64,000 nucleotides of DNA from Sinotaia quadrata. Lineage: Eukaryota; Mollusca; Gastropoda; Architaenioglossa; Viviparidae. The stretch is from contig CM054179.1 in assembly GCA_028829895.1 (NCBI GenBank), forward strand, positions 56,179,891 to 56,243,890, given 5' to 3'. Shown here in pieces: positions 23,190 to 34,599 of this stretch. The translations under genes and the position numbers were made by a program. The first letter of the stretch is position 1. The number at the start of each line of letters is the position of its first letter. The notes under the pieces were generated by a model. It was not told the DNA's origin. It was given only the letters and a program-made list of their open reading frames with translations, and searched no databases.

Positions 23190-24830
23190 AGTTGGGAGTA
23201 TTTCATGTAATAGAAATTGTTAAGCTGTCCGAATGATATGAAATTTGCAAGGCAAGTATTGATTTATGCGGAGAAAATGAATTGCTAGCTCTCAAAACAC
23301 CGCAATGATGTGATGTTATAATCAGTGACTAGCTTTAAGACGAAGAGATAACCACTGCTTATAGAACAAAATAGGAATCGTTACTGTATGTGACGGCTTG
23401 CACACAATATTATAAAGTATTTATTTGTTGTTAGAGTCAATGACTAGCTTAAACATAAAGAGTAAACAACTGATAATAATAAACAAAATATGTTGTTATA
23501 GTAATGATTGGCTTGCATGCAGAGGTTGGCACGTCCTAAATATTAACAGACGTGTGAACAGAATAAGCAAGTTAGGCAATCATAAAAATAATAAAAATAT
23601 TATAAATACTTTTAAGACTGATTATTGATAAGAAATGATTTATATCTGTTGATAGATTTCTTTTTATATTTTTGGAAACTATAAATTCATAATAAAATAT
23701 CAAGATGAAAACAAACATTTTTAATTGCTATATCTAAGGTTCGAACTAAGGACCTATCTGTTAATTTTACTTTGGAAAGTTGGTCATTTAAACCTGAATT
23801 TTTCAGAAGAAATATAAATGAGGAATGTTAAAATAAAAATGTGAAATAAAGGCAAGTCAGGCAGTATTCTATTTGTCTGTACTCAGAGTTGAACAACACA
23901 TTGTACCTTTGCACTGCAACAATAGACACGAGATCGTAGTCTTTGTCTACAAGGACATTCTTTACTCTCAAGGTTATATATGTGTTCATTTGCTTTTAGA
24001 AAATATAATAATATACACATGGAGTTTAGGAAACCTGTCACGTGTTAGTCTACATTTCGCCAATGAAATATCTAGACATTATCAGTTTTAATTAACGTTG
24101 TCTTTACATCTTTCTATACAGGGGAAATACATCATTCATTCAAGACAAAATGCATTTATCGATGTTCGTTTTGTACAACTTCGCAGGGAGCCACAGATAC
24201 AAATATTAACCCCTTAGGACCCAATCAGGAAAAGAGTCGAGACAAGATGGTCGAAATATATAACAAATTCTGCACGCATCTTAACCTCGTTAAAGTAACT
24301 TCCGACACAATAGACATAGAGCTTAGGTTAGTGCTGCGGGGTTAAGTCTGTCGTGTAAACTGAACAATGACATTGTCCATTACCAATAGGCTGGTCATTG
24401 TGATTCCAGTGTGGCAGTACTCGCCACGCGGGCACGCTGGAAGGAAAACGATGACCGCTCTTCAATCACAGCTCGGAACGGCTACAATAATACCAGTGTC
24501 TGGGCGCACGGAAGTAAAAAAAAAAAAAGAATGGGGAAGACGAAGAAAACGAAAAATGAGGTGTTATTTGTTCTTGTTGCAGGAACGACGGAAAATAAGG
24601 AAGGGGATTCACTTTCTTGTAAGGAGAAGAAAAATTATGTCAGTTGAACTAAAAGTACGTTCTATAATTTATCAACACTTTCATAGGTTATCCTTTCTGC
24701 AATACTTCTACAGCTACTATTACTTCTTATGATGATGAAGGTGACTGATATTACTATTAAAACTAATAATGTTGTTGATAATGGTGAGGACGATTACGAC
24801 GACAAAGACTGATGAATATAAATTTACAAT
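23190..24830. other. Unique stretch with a GC-richer, CpG-containing patch
   Basis: Mostly A+T-rich unique DNA. 24300-24520 is richer in G+C, with CpGs (CGCCACGCGGGCACG near 24422) and a CCAAT word near 24381. No promoter can be claimed. The 121-codon frame at 24367-24732 crosses an A13 run and is not supported as a gene. Confidence 0.4.
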
Positions 24831-24899
24831 TTAAAGTGACAAGTGTCTACAAGGAACAAGTCTGATTTTCTTACATGGGAATACTTGTGTAGTCTGGCG

Positions 24900-25205
24900 A
24901 ATAGCATGTGTAATCTGTGGTGAGTTGGTTTTCTTACACACGGGAATAAAGAAAATAGTTTAATTTGAAAACATATGGTTTTATTACACACGGGAATAAA
25001 GAAAATAGTGTAATTTGAAAAAAAGTTAGTTTTATTGCACACGGGAATAAGGAGGCAGTCCTGTGAATAGCTTGTGTAATTTGTACACAGTTGTTTTTAT
25101 TACACACAGGTATAAGGAGGCAGTCATGTGAATGGCTTGTGTAATTTGTACACAGTTGGTTTTATTACACACAGGAATAAGGAGCCAGTCACGTGACTGG
25201 CTTGT
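24900..25205. repeat. Minisatellite, about 50-68-bp unit, 5 copies
   Basis: Units share GTTTTATTACACACGGGAATAA. Two are followed by GAAAATAGT(T/G)TAATTTGAAAA and three by GG(A)GGCAGTC-TGTGAATGGCTTGTGTAATTTG, so two unit types are mixed. Confidence 0.88.
25183..25202. other. Perfect 20-bp palindrome
   Basis: AGCCAGTCAC is followed immediately by its reverse complement GTGACTGGCT. Neighbouring array copies (GGCAGTCATGTGAATGGCTT) are only near-palindromic. Confidence 0.9.
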
Positions 25206-25269
25206 GTAGTCCATGGAGTTACGTACCACGTGCCCTCACTTTAGGTGGCAACAATATTTTCGTTACTGC

Positions 25270-25405
25270 TGATTCATTCATGATGACTTCGACTCTTTCC
25301 TGTCATTCATTCATGATGAGTACGACTCTGTCCTGTCATTCATTCATGATGAGTTCGACTCTGTCCTGTCATTCATTCATGATGACCACGACTCAGTACT
25401 GTCAT
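25270..25405. repeat. Minisatellite, 33-bp unit, 4 copies
   Basis: CATTCATTCATGATGAGTTC then GACTCTGTCCTGT. The 33-bp length keeps a frame open (HSFMMSxTLSC repeated), which is why a 107-codon frame spans it. Confidence 0.93.
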
Positions 25406-25409
25406 CAAA

Positions 25410-26865
25410 ACAATTTTGAAATGTTGCAATTGTCAGTTTTTCTGGGAGATGACTCCACCACCCATAACCTTAGGCTAATCCCCAAAACACGCCTTCTGAC
25501 TGGTCATGCGTGGTAGAAAGATGGAATTATTTAGAATAGAAGAGTGATAGTTCTAGAAGATAGCTCGAGCTGATTCATACAGCCAAGACAGTTAAATAAA
25601 TGCAGGTGACAGACTACAACATATAACATATAAGTGAGTCACGCTTATATCAACATGTGTATCAACATTAATGTATTCAACAAGAAACAACCAGACAGCA
25701 TGGTTACAATTAGCGAAAAACTCAACAGTTACAATTAGAGTTTATATATGTTTATTGTTCATAATCAATTCCATGTGATGTTGTAAGAGAAAGTTCATTT
25801 AAGTCCTAAGGCACCGATATAGTTATTTGGTTTGTTCATATGAGTGAACTATAATTGAATTTATAAGAGAACACTGAATGTTTCTGATGAACTCTAAAAT
25901 TGTTTGATTAAAATTCGAGTAAAATTGATTGAATCTTGTCAGAAGCTGTCCAGTTTCTTGGTTTTAAAATCACTTAGCTTAGGTTTTACCCGACATGTCA
26001 TCTACGGTCCAGTGACAAGTATTTATTATATTCAGTTGTGCACGTCATCCATGGAACTGGGTTTCTGGCCCATGGGTCGTTTTGCTATGGCATTGCTTCA
26101 CGGCTTGATGCTGGATGAATTCAACAATCAATATAATGTGGTTCCATTCTGATGTTGTTTGGCAGCTCATCGCTCGTCAGATTCAATATCTCAGATGAAG
26201 TGCCATTCACACATGGGCTAAAAATTCTTTTATTATGTCTTCTCCAACAGAACACTTTTATTTAGATAGTCATCATACATTTTTATATCTTAAGCAAAAT
26301 TTAACAATACAAATTATAGTTAAGATAGATGTACATAGATATAATGTTTAGTTACACAAGCGAAACCACATATCTTCAGCAGTAATATATACAGAAGATG
26401 ATTTTCTTCTGTGTTGGTAACTGGCGATAAAGTAAGTAGTGTGATTATACTTTATTAAGGCCGGGAGTCAAAGTACATGACACCTCTACAATCAGCTTGT
26501 ATTCATCTTACTAACATTAGGTGAGTTCTAGAAGTGCATGCAGTTGAATGATGGCCTGATTGGTTTATTAGAGTGAGTGTCTGGAACATTCAGGTACGTT
26601 TCTGTTTGTAGTGATTTACTTTAGTTGAGAGATTTTGTTATTTCAGTTTGCAGAGAATAAGGGTCAGCCTTTCTAGAAAGTAGGTTTGCTTGAAGTCTAT
26701 TTTTAGAGGATGGGTGTGGGCTACATAACCCATTATGTGACAGCACTCAGAATCCATTCTAAGCTTGAATGGTCCCAGACTAATCGTCAATTAACTCAGA
26801 TTTAATTATTTCGAACAATATACTTTGTGAACATTTCACATTTTATACATAAAATCCTGTGTGTA
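25410..26865. other. Unique stretch
   Basis: No recognised gene. An 82-codon plus-strand frame (25904-26152) ends in a moderately GC-rich segment near 26040-26130, but I recognise no domain. Confidence 0.4.
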
Positions 26866-26869
26866 CACA

Positions 26870-27035
26870 AGTACTAGCTCTTCGAGACATCACGTGTACA
26901 TTTGTACTGGCTCTTGACGAGACATCATTTATACATTAGTACTGGCTCTTGAGACATCACGTATACATTAGTACTGGCTCTTGATGAGACATCACGTGTA
27001 CATTAGTACTTGCTCTTGACGAGACATCACGTGAC
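26870..27035. repeat. Minisatellite, about 35-bp unit, 5 copies
   Basis: CGTGTACATTAGTACTGGCT then CTTGACGAGACATCA, with small deletions in two copies. Confidence 0.92.
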
Positions 27036-27064
27036 TGAGTAAACAATAGTTCAGGAATTGAAGG

Positions 27065-27420
27065 AGTATGAAGAATTCTCCTGCTTGTACTGCAAAAAGA
27101 AACGTATGGACAATTCTCCTGATAGTATTGCAAAAAACATGTGAACAATTCTCCTGCTTTTACTGCAAGAAAAACGTGTGAACAGTTCTCCTGATAGTAT
27201 TACACAAAAAAAGTGTTTTCTAATAGTATTGCAAAAAAAAAACCCGTGTGAATAATTATGTACTGCAAAACCTGTGTGAACAATTCTCATGGTTGTACTC
27301 CAAAAAGGGTGAGAACAATTCTCATGGTTGTACTGCAAAAATTGTGTGAGCAATTCTCCTGGTTGTACTGCAAAAGCTGTGTGAACAATTCTCCTGGTTG
27401 TACTGCCGAAAACCTGCGAA
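27065..27420. repeat. Minisatellite, about 34-bp unit, about 10 copies
   Basis: GTGTGAACAATTCTCCTG then (G/C)TTGTACTGCAAAA and an A-run of variable length. Indels in the A-run spread overlapping false frames over both strands. Confidence 0.9.
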
Positions 27421-27429
27421 GCAACCGTT

Positions 27430-28160
27430 TCATCACAAGATTACAACAAAAACCTTTTTTTGTGATTTTCAGCGTACATGTTCTATGCAATGAAATTATA
27501 ATTCATACTGAGTCTCAAACTGGATAAGCGCGGCAATGATTCTGGGTTTCAGTTCGTCGAGTGTCAGTCGTTAAATTACACATTTCCTTCTAATGACGCC
27601 AAAAGAAACTTTGAAATAAATGTTAATAAATATTCGTATGATTTCAGAACAAGTATTAAAAGACTCGGCAATGTGACCTGACACATTAAGCTTAAGTACT
27701 GTTTTGAATGACGCGTCGGCCGGTTGTTGGAAAGAAAGACGAAGCGCGCTAAGTTCCATATGTCGGCTGTGTTACAGTTAAGCTCCACTTAAGACTGAGA
27801 TGCGAGGTGTAATTACTTTTTCCCCCTCCAATATGTCTTGTTTGATTTCTACTGTTTATCTCGGGGTACAATACGGGAGACAACCTACTGTCAAAGTTAT
27901 TGGTAGGAGTACCGTTCTCCTTTCACAATGACCAGAGTCAGCGCGCAGTAAATGAAGCACTTAAAGGGCGAGTGTCGACCTCAGCAAAGGAACTATTGTC
28001 TTCAAGAACTGGATTCTTGTTAAATATAGAAATATATTGCTTTAATTTCTTTAAAGGATCTTCGTTTATTTGAGTGGTTATTATAAATTTTATTTGTCAT
28101 TATCCAGGGTAATTTATTTATTCCTATTATATTTATTCCTAAAATATACTCATTGCTAAT
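27430..28160. other. Unique block with raised CpG content
   Basis: CpG-containing words cluster at 27528-27780 (ACGCGTCGGCCGG near 27712, GACGAAGCGCGC near 27739) and 27860-27990 (CAGCGCGCAG, GGGCGAGTGTCG). Overlapping 62- and 70-codon minus-strand frames lie here without recognisable domains. It is one of the few unique, GC-richer blocks. Confidence 0.45.
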
Positions 28161-28167
28161 AAAACAT

Positions 28168-28314
28168 CTGTCTATCTATCTATCTATCTATCTATCTATT
28201 AATCTATATATCTATCTATCTATCAATCTGTATATCTATCTATCTATCTGTCTGTCTGTCTATCTATCTATCTATATCTATCAGTCTGTATGTCTGTCTC
28301 TCTATCTATCTGTA

Positions 28315-28345
<31 letters not shown>

Positions 28346-28469
28346 GTATCTATCTGTCTGTCTATCCATCCATCCATCCATCCACCAACCTACCCATCCA
28401 TCCCTCTATCCATCCATCCATCTATCCATCCATCCGTCCGTCCGTCCGTCCGTCAATATATCTATCTGT
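28168..28469. repeat. Compound (TATC)/(TGTC)/(CATC)/(CGTC) tetranucleotide tract
   Basis: Starts as TCTA/TATC. It then shows TGTC blocks, CATC from about 28368 and CGTC from about 28433, then returns to TATC. The stepwise change in the third base suggests successive expansions of variant units. Confidence 0.96.
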
Positions 28470-28900
28470 TTCTTACTGTGTAGACCAGATAATACTATCT
28501 CCTTGTAGCCCAAAATGAGTGCTTGTCTGTGCAAACCACAATACCTATTAAGCTGTTTCCAGGAAGAATGAGATGATGTTTGTCCACTTTCGCTGAAGAA
28601 GCATGTTTATGATCATGGAAAGTGGAAAGGCGAGACGACACTAAAATTCATTCCAAGATTCCCAAGTCTGTCTCAGCCGACAGTAATGCTTTGTTTGTTT
28701 ATATTATGAAAAAATACCTGTCTTTCCAGTTTACTATCACTAACGACCCCTTAAAGAATATAGGGAAATGAGTTTTCATTAGAAATGAAATTATATTCAC
28801 AGGAAACGACAAAGTCCCAAAGAGCAGGTGTAATGCGTTTAATGATGTAAACAAGCAGACCATGAGTACTGAAATTGACTAAAATAAACATAAATGGTTA

Positions 28901-28907
28901 GTGTGTG

Positions 28908-28993
<86 letters not shown>

Positions 28994-29015
28994 GGTGGGT
29001 GGGTAGGTGGGTGTG
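28901..29015. repeat. Compound (GT)(GCGT)(GT)(GGGT) microsatellite
   Basis: GT units, then seven to eight GCGT units, GT again, then GGGT units. Alternating purine-pyrimidine, so Z-DNA-prone. Confidence 0.97.
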
Positions 29016-29117
29016 CATTTGTGAAACCTAATGTGTGTATTTGTTGCATGATGGTGTGTACATGTATGTTGTGCGTTAGTAAGTCTGTCTCGTAAAGAAA
29101 TAACCTGTATATTGACT

Positions 29118-29565
29118 GAGATCCGCACGCATGTAATTCTTCCATCTTTAGACTGAGATCCGCACACATGTAATTCTTCCATCTTTAGACTGAGATCCGC
29201 ACACATGTAATTCTTCCATCTTTGGACAGAGATCCGCACACATATAATTCTTCCATCTTTAGACAGAGATCTGCACACATATAATTCTTCCATCTTTGGA
29301 CTGAGATCCGCACACATGTAATTCTTCCATCTTTGGACTGAGATCCGCACACATGTAATTCTTCCATCTTTCGTCTGAGATTCATGCATATATTTCTTCC
29401 ATCTGTTGACTGAAGCCCATATAAATGCCTTTCTTCCATCTTTGGACTGAGATCACAAATATCTCTTCCATCATTGGACTGAAATCCATACATATACATT
29501 TTCTGAAATCTTTGGAATGAGATCCATACGTATCAATTCTTTCCACCTGTCCTTTTACCTTTGAA
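29118..29565. repeat. Minisatellite, 37-bp unit, about 12 copies
   Basis: TTCTTCCATCTTTGGACTGA then GATCCGCACACATGTAA. The left eight copies are alike. The right four (from about 29380) are diverged and shorter. Confidence 0.94.
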
Positions 29566-29569
29566 ATTG

Positions 29570-30150
29570 GATCAAACATTACATTCCTTTTACCAAAGTT
29601 GCAAAGGCGTGTACTTACATAGATCTCTTCCTCTAGTTACTTCAGATCATTTAAAAAAGATATTTAAATGGAATTTTTACAATTAAAAAGTTAAAAAAGA
29701 AGATAAAGATTTCAAAGAACATTTTATCAAGTAAGCAAGAGATTTCTTTCTAAACGCATAAGTATAGAGGTAAGTCTATTGTTACAGAAATATTTAATCA
29801 CACACATACACGCGCGCGCGAATGAAAATTAAAAACAAAGAAAGAGAAGTTCAACATGAATAAAAAATAATCATTTTTCACATTAATTGATATATAATTG
29901 TGATTACAGAGTCGCCCTACAATGTTCTTAAAAGAGAAATTAGTTTCCGTACGACATCCTACTTTCCAAAGTTTTGCCACTGCCTTCACATTAGCCATCG
30001 AAATGATTTAAATTGTCGGTAAATTTAAACTTCAAAATTCAATGGCCTAACAAGTGCAATTATACTTGTCGAAAATAGCGCGAAATTAATCTTGCTTATT
30101 GCACTTGGCATGTGTCAGTGAGTGTTTCTGTGTCTCTTTGTGGATGATGA
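29570..30150. other. Unique A+T-rich spacer
   Basis: Contains a short ACACGCGCGCGCG run near 29809. No gene recognised. Confidence 0.4.

Positions 30151-30228
<78 letters not shown>
30151..30228. repeat. (GT)n joined directly to (GA)n
   Basis: About 20 GT units switch at 30191 to about 19 GA units without a spacer, ending in GAATTC. The two halves can adopt different non-B structures. Confidence 0.97.
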
Positions 30229-30232
<4 letters not shown>

Positions 30233-30474
30233 CTTTTTACCTCCTTCCCTTATTCTTCCACTTGATCGTTTCCCAAAGTACTGTGAAATTTAACAGGAAC
30301 CTTTGTTCTCCCAGCATCCATCCCTGTCATTTCGGTTAAGTATCTTTATTCTTTATTTCTTGAAACTTTTTGTTCTTGAAGCGAGCACATTGTTCCTGAT
30401 AATCACTGTTTGCAGACATAACATCCTTGGCATCAAAGGCATTACTCTTTTGGTCCTGCTTTTATGAAGACACA

Positions 30475-31045
30475 CAATACTATAAAGATGTATAATTTAG
30501 ATAACGCTCTTCACTTGGATGTGTAATTTAGATGTGTATTATGCACTTCACTTAGATGTGTAATTAAGACGGCGATTGATATAAAGCTAACTAAAAATAA
30601 TGTGTAAATAAGATAGCTTACGTGACTATAAAGATATGACCCACTTCGTTAAGAAGATGTGTAATTAAGATGTACATAACTGTAAAGATGTGTGATTAAG
30701 ATGTACATAACTATAAAGATGTGTAATTAAGATATACATAACTATAAAGATGTGTAATTAAGATGTACATAACTATAAAGATGTGTGATTAAGATGTACA
30801 TAACTATAAAGATGTGTAATTAAGATGTACATAACTGTAAAGATGTGTGATTAAGATGTACATAACTATAAAGATGTGTAATTAAGATGTACATAACTAT
30901 AAAGATGTGTGATTAAGATGTACATAACTATAAAGATGTGTAATTAAGATGTACATAACTATAAAGATGTGTAATTAAGATGTACATAACTATAAAGATG
31001 TGTAATTAAGATGTACATAACTATAAAGATGTATCTTTAAGACGA
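30475..31045. repeat. Minisatellite, 31-bp unit, about 15 copies with 62-bp dimers
   Basis: AACTATAAAGATGTGTAATT then AAGATGTACAT. GTGTAATT and GTGTGATT units alternate over much of 30660-30940, giving a 62-bp dimer. The left end (30475-30650) is diverged. Confidence 0.94.
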
Positions 31046-31309
31046 CGTATATAACTCTAATGATGTACAATTTAACTGACCCACTTTTTAGCGATAAAGG
31101 CGTATAACTAGGAAGTGAAGTGCAAAACTTATTTACAATGGACTCTTTATCTTGTGCTTAGAAACTGGACTAAGAAGTACATATGGGCATTAGTAGACCG
31201 AAAGCTCATTTCCCGAGTTGTCTGTTACGATCCGCGATTGTCACTTCTCAGTCACGCTCTAACCTTCCATAAGCATCCAATTCGAGCAGTCATCTTTCAC
31301 ACCCATCTC

Positions 31310-31970
31310 TTTTCCTTTTCATCACCTCCATTCGTCTCTTCTACACCGTCTTTTTATCTCTCTGTTTATCCCCCTTTTCTCTTCCCTCCCTCTATCTTTG
31401 TGTCTCTCGATTCCTATAGTGCACTCCATCTTTCTTTCCCTCTCTTCATATTTCTCTCTTCTTCCTTTTACTCTCTTTCTCTCTCTGTTTCTTTCCCTCT
31501 CTCTCTCTCTATTTCACTCTTCTCCCTTTTACTCTTTCTCTCTGTTTCTTTCCCTCTCTTTATATTTCTCTCTTCTTCCTTTTACTCTCTTTCTCTCTCT
31601 GTTTCTTTCCCTCTCTCTCTCTCTATTTCACTCTTCTCCCTTTTACTCTTTCTCTCTGTTTCTTTCCCTCTCTCTATATTTCTCTCTTCTTCCTTTTACT
31701 CTCTCTCTCTCTCTGTTTCTTTCCCTCTCTCTCTATTCCACTCTTCTCCATTTTACTCTTTCTCTCTCTGTTTCTTTCCCTCTCTCTATATTGCTCACTT
31801 CTTACTTTTACTCTCTGTTTTTCCATCTCTTTACTTCCCTTGCTCTCTCTGTTTCTTTTCCTGTTTTTTCTCTCTCCATTAATTGTCTTTATAATTTGGA
31901 GTCTCCTATCCTCTCCCCTTGTTTTCTCTCTCTTTCCTGTGTGTGTAATGTTGGACAAACCAGTATTTAT
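31310..31970. repeat. Pyrimidine-rich satellite with 57-bp units in 114-bp dimers
   Basis: The plus strand is almost entirely C/T. CTTCTTCCTTTTAC recurs at about 31459, 31572 and 31686 (113-114 bp apart), and CTTCTCCCTTTTAC lies half-way between. TTTCTTTCCCTCTC blocks separate them. The 255- and 193-codon frames here are low-complexity Ser/Leu/Phe peptides and not genes. Confidence 0.92.
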
Positions 31971-32255
31971 AATTACTAAAAATGGCGTATATAAATCACC
32001 AGTCACTCTTACGAAATGGTGACGTCATTATTTCTGCATTTCAATACAAAGGTCCAAACGACGCCATTCATGTTTGGATTTTGATATGTTTCTAACTATT
32101 CGCAGTAAACGTGCACCTATTATACAACGATAAGAAAAATAAAAAAAAATAACCCCAAATGACTTTTTACAAACATTAAAAATAAATACAATGTGATATC
32201 TAGGCAACATAAACAAAACTGTAAGTATCATAATTATAGAAAAACGATCCACTGT

Positions 32256-32512
32256 GTGTAATACATGATTTGCCAAGGTAAAGATAAACTGTGTATACTA
32301 CATGATTTGGCAAGGTAAAGATAAGATGGATACATAATTTGCCAAGGTAAAGATAAGGTGTGTATAATACATAATTTGCCAAGGTAAAGATAAGGTGTGT
32401 ATAATACATAATTTGCCAAGGTAAAGATAAGGTGTGTATAATACATAATTTGCCAAGGTAAAGATAAGGTGTGTATAATACATAATTTGCCAAAATAAAG
32501 ATAAACCATTGT
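32256..32512. repeat. Minisatellite, 38-bp unit, about 6.5 copies
   Basis: TAATTTGCCAAGGTAAAGAT then AAGGTGTGTATAATACAT. The third copy has a deletion (GGATACAT), and left-edge copies are diverged. Confidence 0.94.
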
Positions 32513-32514
32513 CG

Positions 32515-32745
32515 CGATCTACTCTGGGTGACTTCGTTATAATTAATTATATCAAGTATTAGTAATTAGTTAATGATATAAAACATCTACAAGTGCCGAT
32601 GCAGAGTAAGGACCACTGGTTAACTATGTATATTTGCAACCGTTACGTCGATATGCTGGTGCGCTGACGTCAATTTGACTCATGGCCCCCGCTCAGTTAT
32701 TTAAAACGATAAATATATTTCATAAAATAGATACATAAATAGATA
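32515..32745 (+). mobile_element. Dispersed repeat family B, copy 1
   Basis: Aligns with 63185-63400. Shared landmarks, in order: (C/G)TGGG(G)TGACTT, GTTAATGATATAAAA, GTGCAGAG-like, GGACCACT(G/A)GTTAA, CAATTTGA, CCCCCGCTCAGT and AATATATTT. Its 3' end runs into a decayed ATAGATA(C)ATAAATAGATAAATAGATG tract, the position where the other copy carries a long GATA microsatellite. Contains a TGACGTCA word at 32665. No coding frame seen. Confidence 0.75.
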
Positions 32746-33110
32746 AATAGATGAACATAGAGCAAAACTAATCATTAGACTATCACTATAAACTTACCGT
32801 TAAAAGTGAAGTTGTATTACCTTAACAGATACGCGAGACTGACAAATTAATACAAATTTAATAAAAGAAAAGTTTAACAATATTTAAAAAGAATAAGCAA
32901 AATACATTCTGCACTATTTCTCATCATAAGCAAATAACACTAATAGTCTGATCAAGTTCAAGATTTTACATAACAAGCAGAATTATGTGCATATTTAGAA
33001 GACTGCCAATAAATCATACAATCCATATTCCACTATTTGCATACGGAATACATCAGACGCATTTAATGAATGCAAAAGGATTATTAACTAATTAAAAACA
33101 CACAAAATAT
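32746..33110. other. Unique A+T-rich spacer
   Basis: Nothing recognised. Confidence 0.4.
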
Positions 33111-33111
33111 A

Positions 33112-33310
33112 CAAATGATTCTTACTTATCAACATTTTCAATAAACACAATACTCATTTTTTTCTACAAATGATTCTTACTTATCAACATTTTCAATAAA
33201 CACAATACTCATTTTTTTCTACAAATGATTTTACTTATCAACATTTTCAAAAAGCACAATACTCATTTCTTTCTACAAACGATTCTTACTTATCAATATT
33301 TTCAAACTTT
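33112..33310. repeat. Minisatellite, 55-bp unit, 3.5 copies
   Basis: ACAAATGATTCTTACTTATC, AACATTTTCAATAAACACAA, TACTCATTTTTTTCT. The first two copies are almost identical. Confidence 0.93.
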
Positions 33311-33769
33311 TCCTCATCAAACAATACCATGGCACAGTAGTTCTTTTCATTTAGCAAAGTACTTTGTTGGAACTAGAAAATAACCAACAGTAAAAATAGT
33401 CATTCATTCAAAAGTCTTGACATATCTTATAAATACACAAATTGATCGCCATAATAGTTTAGGAGTTGTAAGTGAGCACAGTTAAGTGAGCTATGAAAGA
33501 AGCAATTGTCACAGAGTTATCTAAACTAAAACACAGTATACAAGAACTAAGCAGAAAATCCGTCAGTAATGTTCTATTATGCATACAGTTTACATTTGCT
33601 TGACTATTTTTCTATTCAGTGGGGTACATGTGATATGCGATAAATGGAATTACACATCTATATCGTGCTTTAAAAAACGTCCTATGCAAAATAATTCCTG
33701 CAACAGTTCCAAACAAAACCCCACCAAACAAATTATCTCTTTCTTCAAATACTCCCCTTAGAGAACTGT

Positions 33770-34140
33770 AACCATTTCCACACTCATGTTCTCATGCACA
33801 AATATTCCTCTAAAATATTCTCATTAGAGATCGTTAACCACTGTTCTCATGTACAAACATGTACAAACTATTCCTCTAAAATACTCTCCTTAGAGATCGT
33901 TAACCACTGTTCTCATGTACACTATTCCTCTAAAATACTCTCCTCAGAGATCGGTAACCACTGTTCTCATGTACAAACTATTCCTCTAAAATACTCTCCT
34001 CAGAGATCGGTAACCACTGTTCTCATGTACAAACTATTCCTCTAAAATACTCTCCTCAGAGATCGGTAACCACTGTTCTCATGTACACTATTCCTCTACA
34101 AATACTCTCCTTAGATATCGATAACCACTTCAACACTCAT
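33770..34140. repeat. Minisatellite, about 56-bp unit, about 6.5 copies
   Basis: ACTATTCCTCTAAAATACTC, TCCTCAGAGATCGGTAACCA, CTGTTCTCATGTACAA. Some copies lack the final ACAAACT and one carries a duplicated ACATGTACAAAC, so length varies by copy. Confidence 0.93.
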
Positions 34141-34599
34141 GTTCTCATGCACACACAATCTGTCTCCATAGCACCACACTACTTCAAATCTCCTTTTGCT
34201 TTTAATGATGGCAGGCATTCTAAGAATGTGTATCGTATCCATAATTCTGAAAGCTAATTTATTTATTTTAAGACCAGCATGAGCGGTAATGGCCCCTGTA
34301 TACGAAATTCTCTCTCGAGCATCCAACGTACAGCGCGCTTGATTTATGACATCGAGATATTAGTAGTTCGTAAACTTATAAATCAAATCTTTTCCCTTCT
34401 CTCATTTTCTCTCACCTCTCTCTCTCTCTTTCTCTCTCTGATGAAAATCTGAGCTAGTCATATTGAAATACTTTATTTTTTTCCTGCAGATTAAAAGCAC
34501 GTTACCAAAGAATGCGAAAAATATATACTTGCAAACATATCATGATATGTATTGCTGTGTCATGCTTAATTAGTGCCATTTTAAGTTCATTTACAATAG

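Noticed and set aside
23738..23765. GGTTCGAACT, B-box-like word
   Set aside because: The word is itself near-palindromic and no A-box lies at a suitable distance on either strand.
24367..24732. 121-codon plus-strand frame
   Set aside because: Crosses an A13 run and a purine-rich tract giving Lys/Arg-rich low complexity; a second frame overlaps it and no domain is recognised.
28898..29389. 163-codon minus-strand frame
   Set aside because: It joins a 37-bp minisatellite to the GT/GCGT/GGGT microsatellite; Thr/His repeats come from CA units.
31115..31979. 255- and 193-codon Ser/Leu/Phe-rich frames
   Set aside because: C/T-only DNA contains few stop codons; composition is low-complexity and the DNA is a dimeric satellite.
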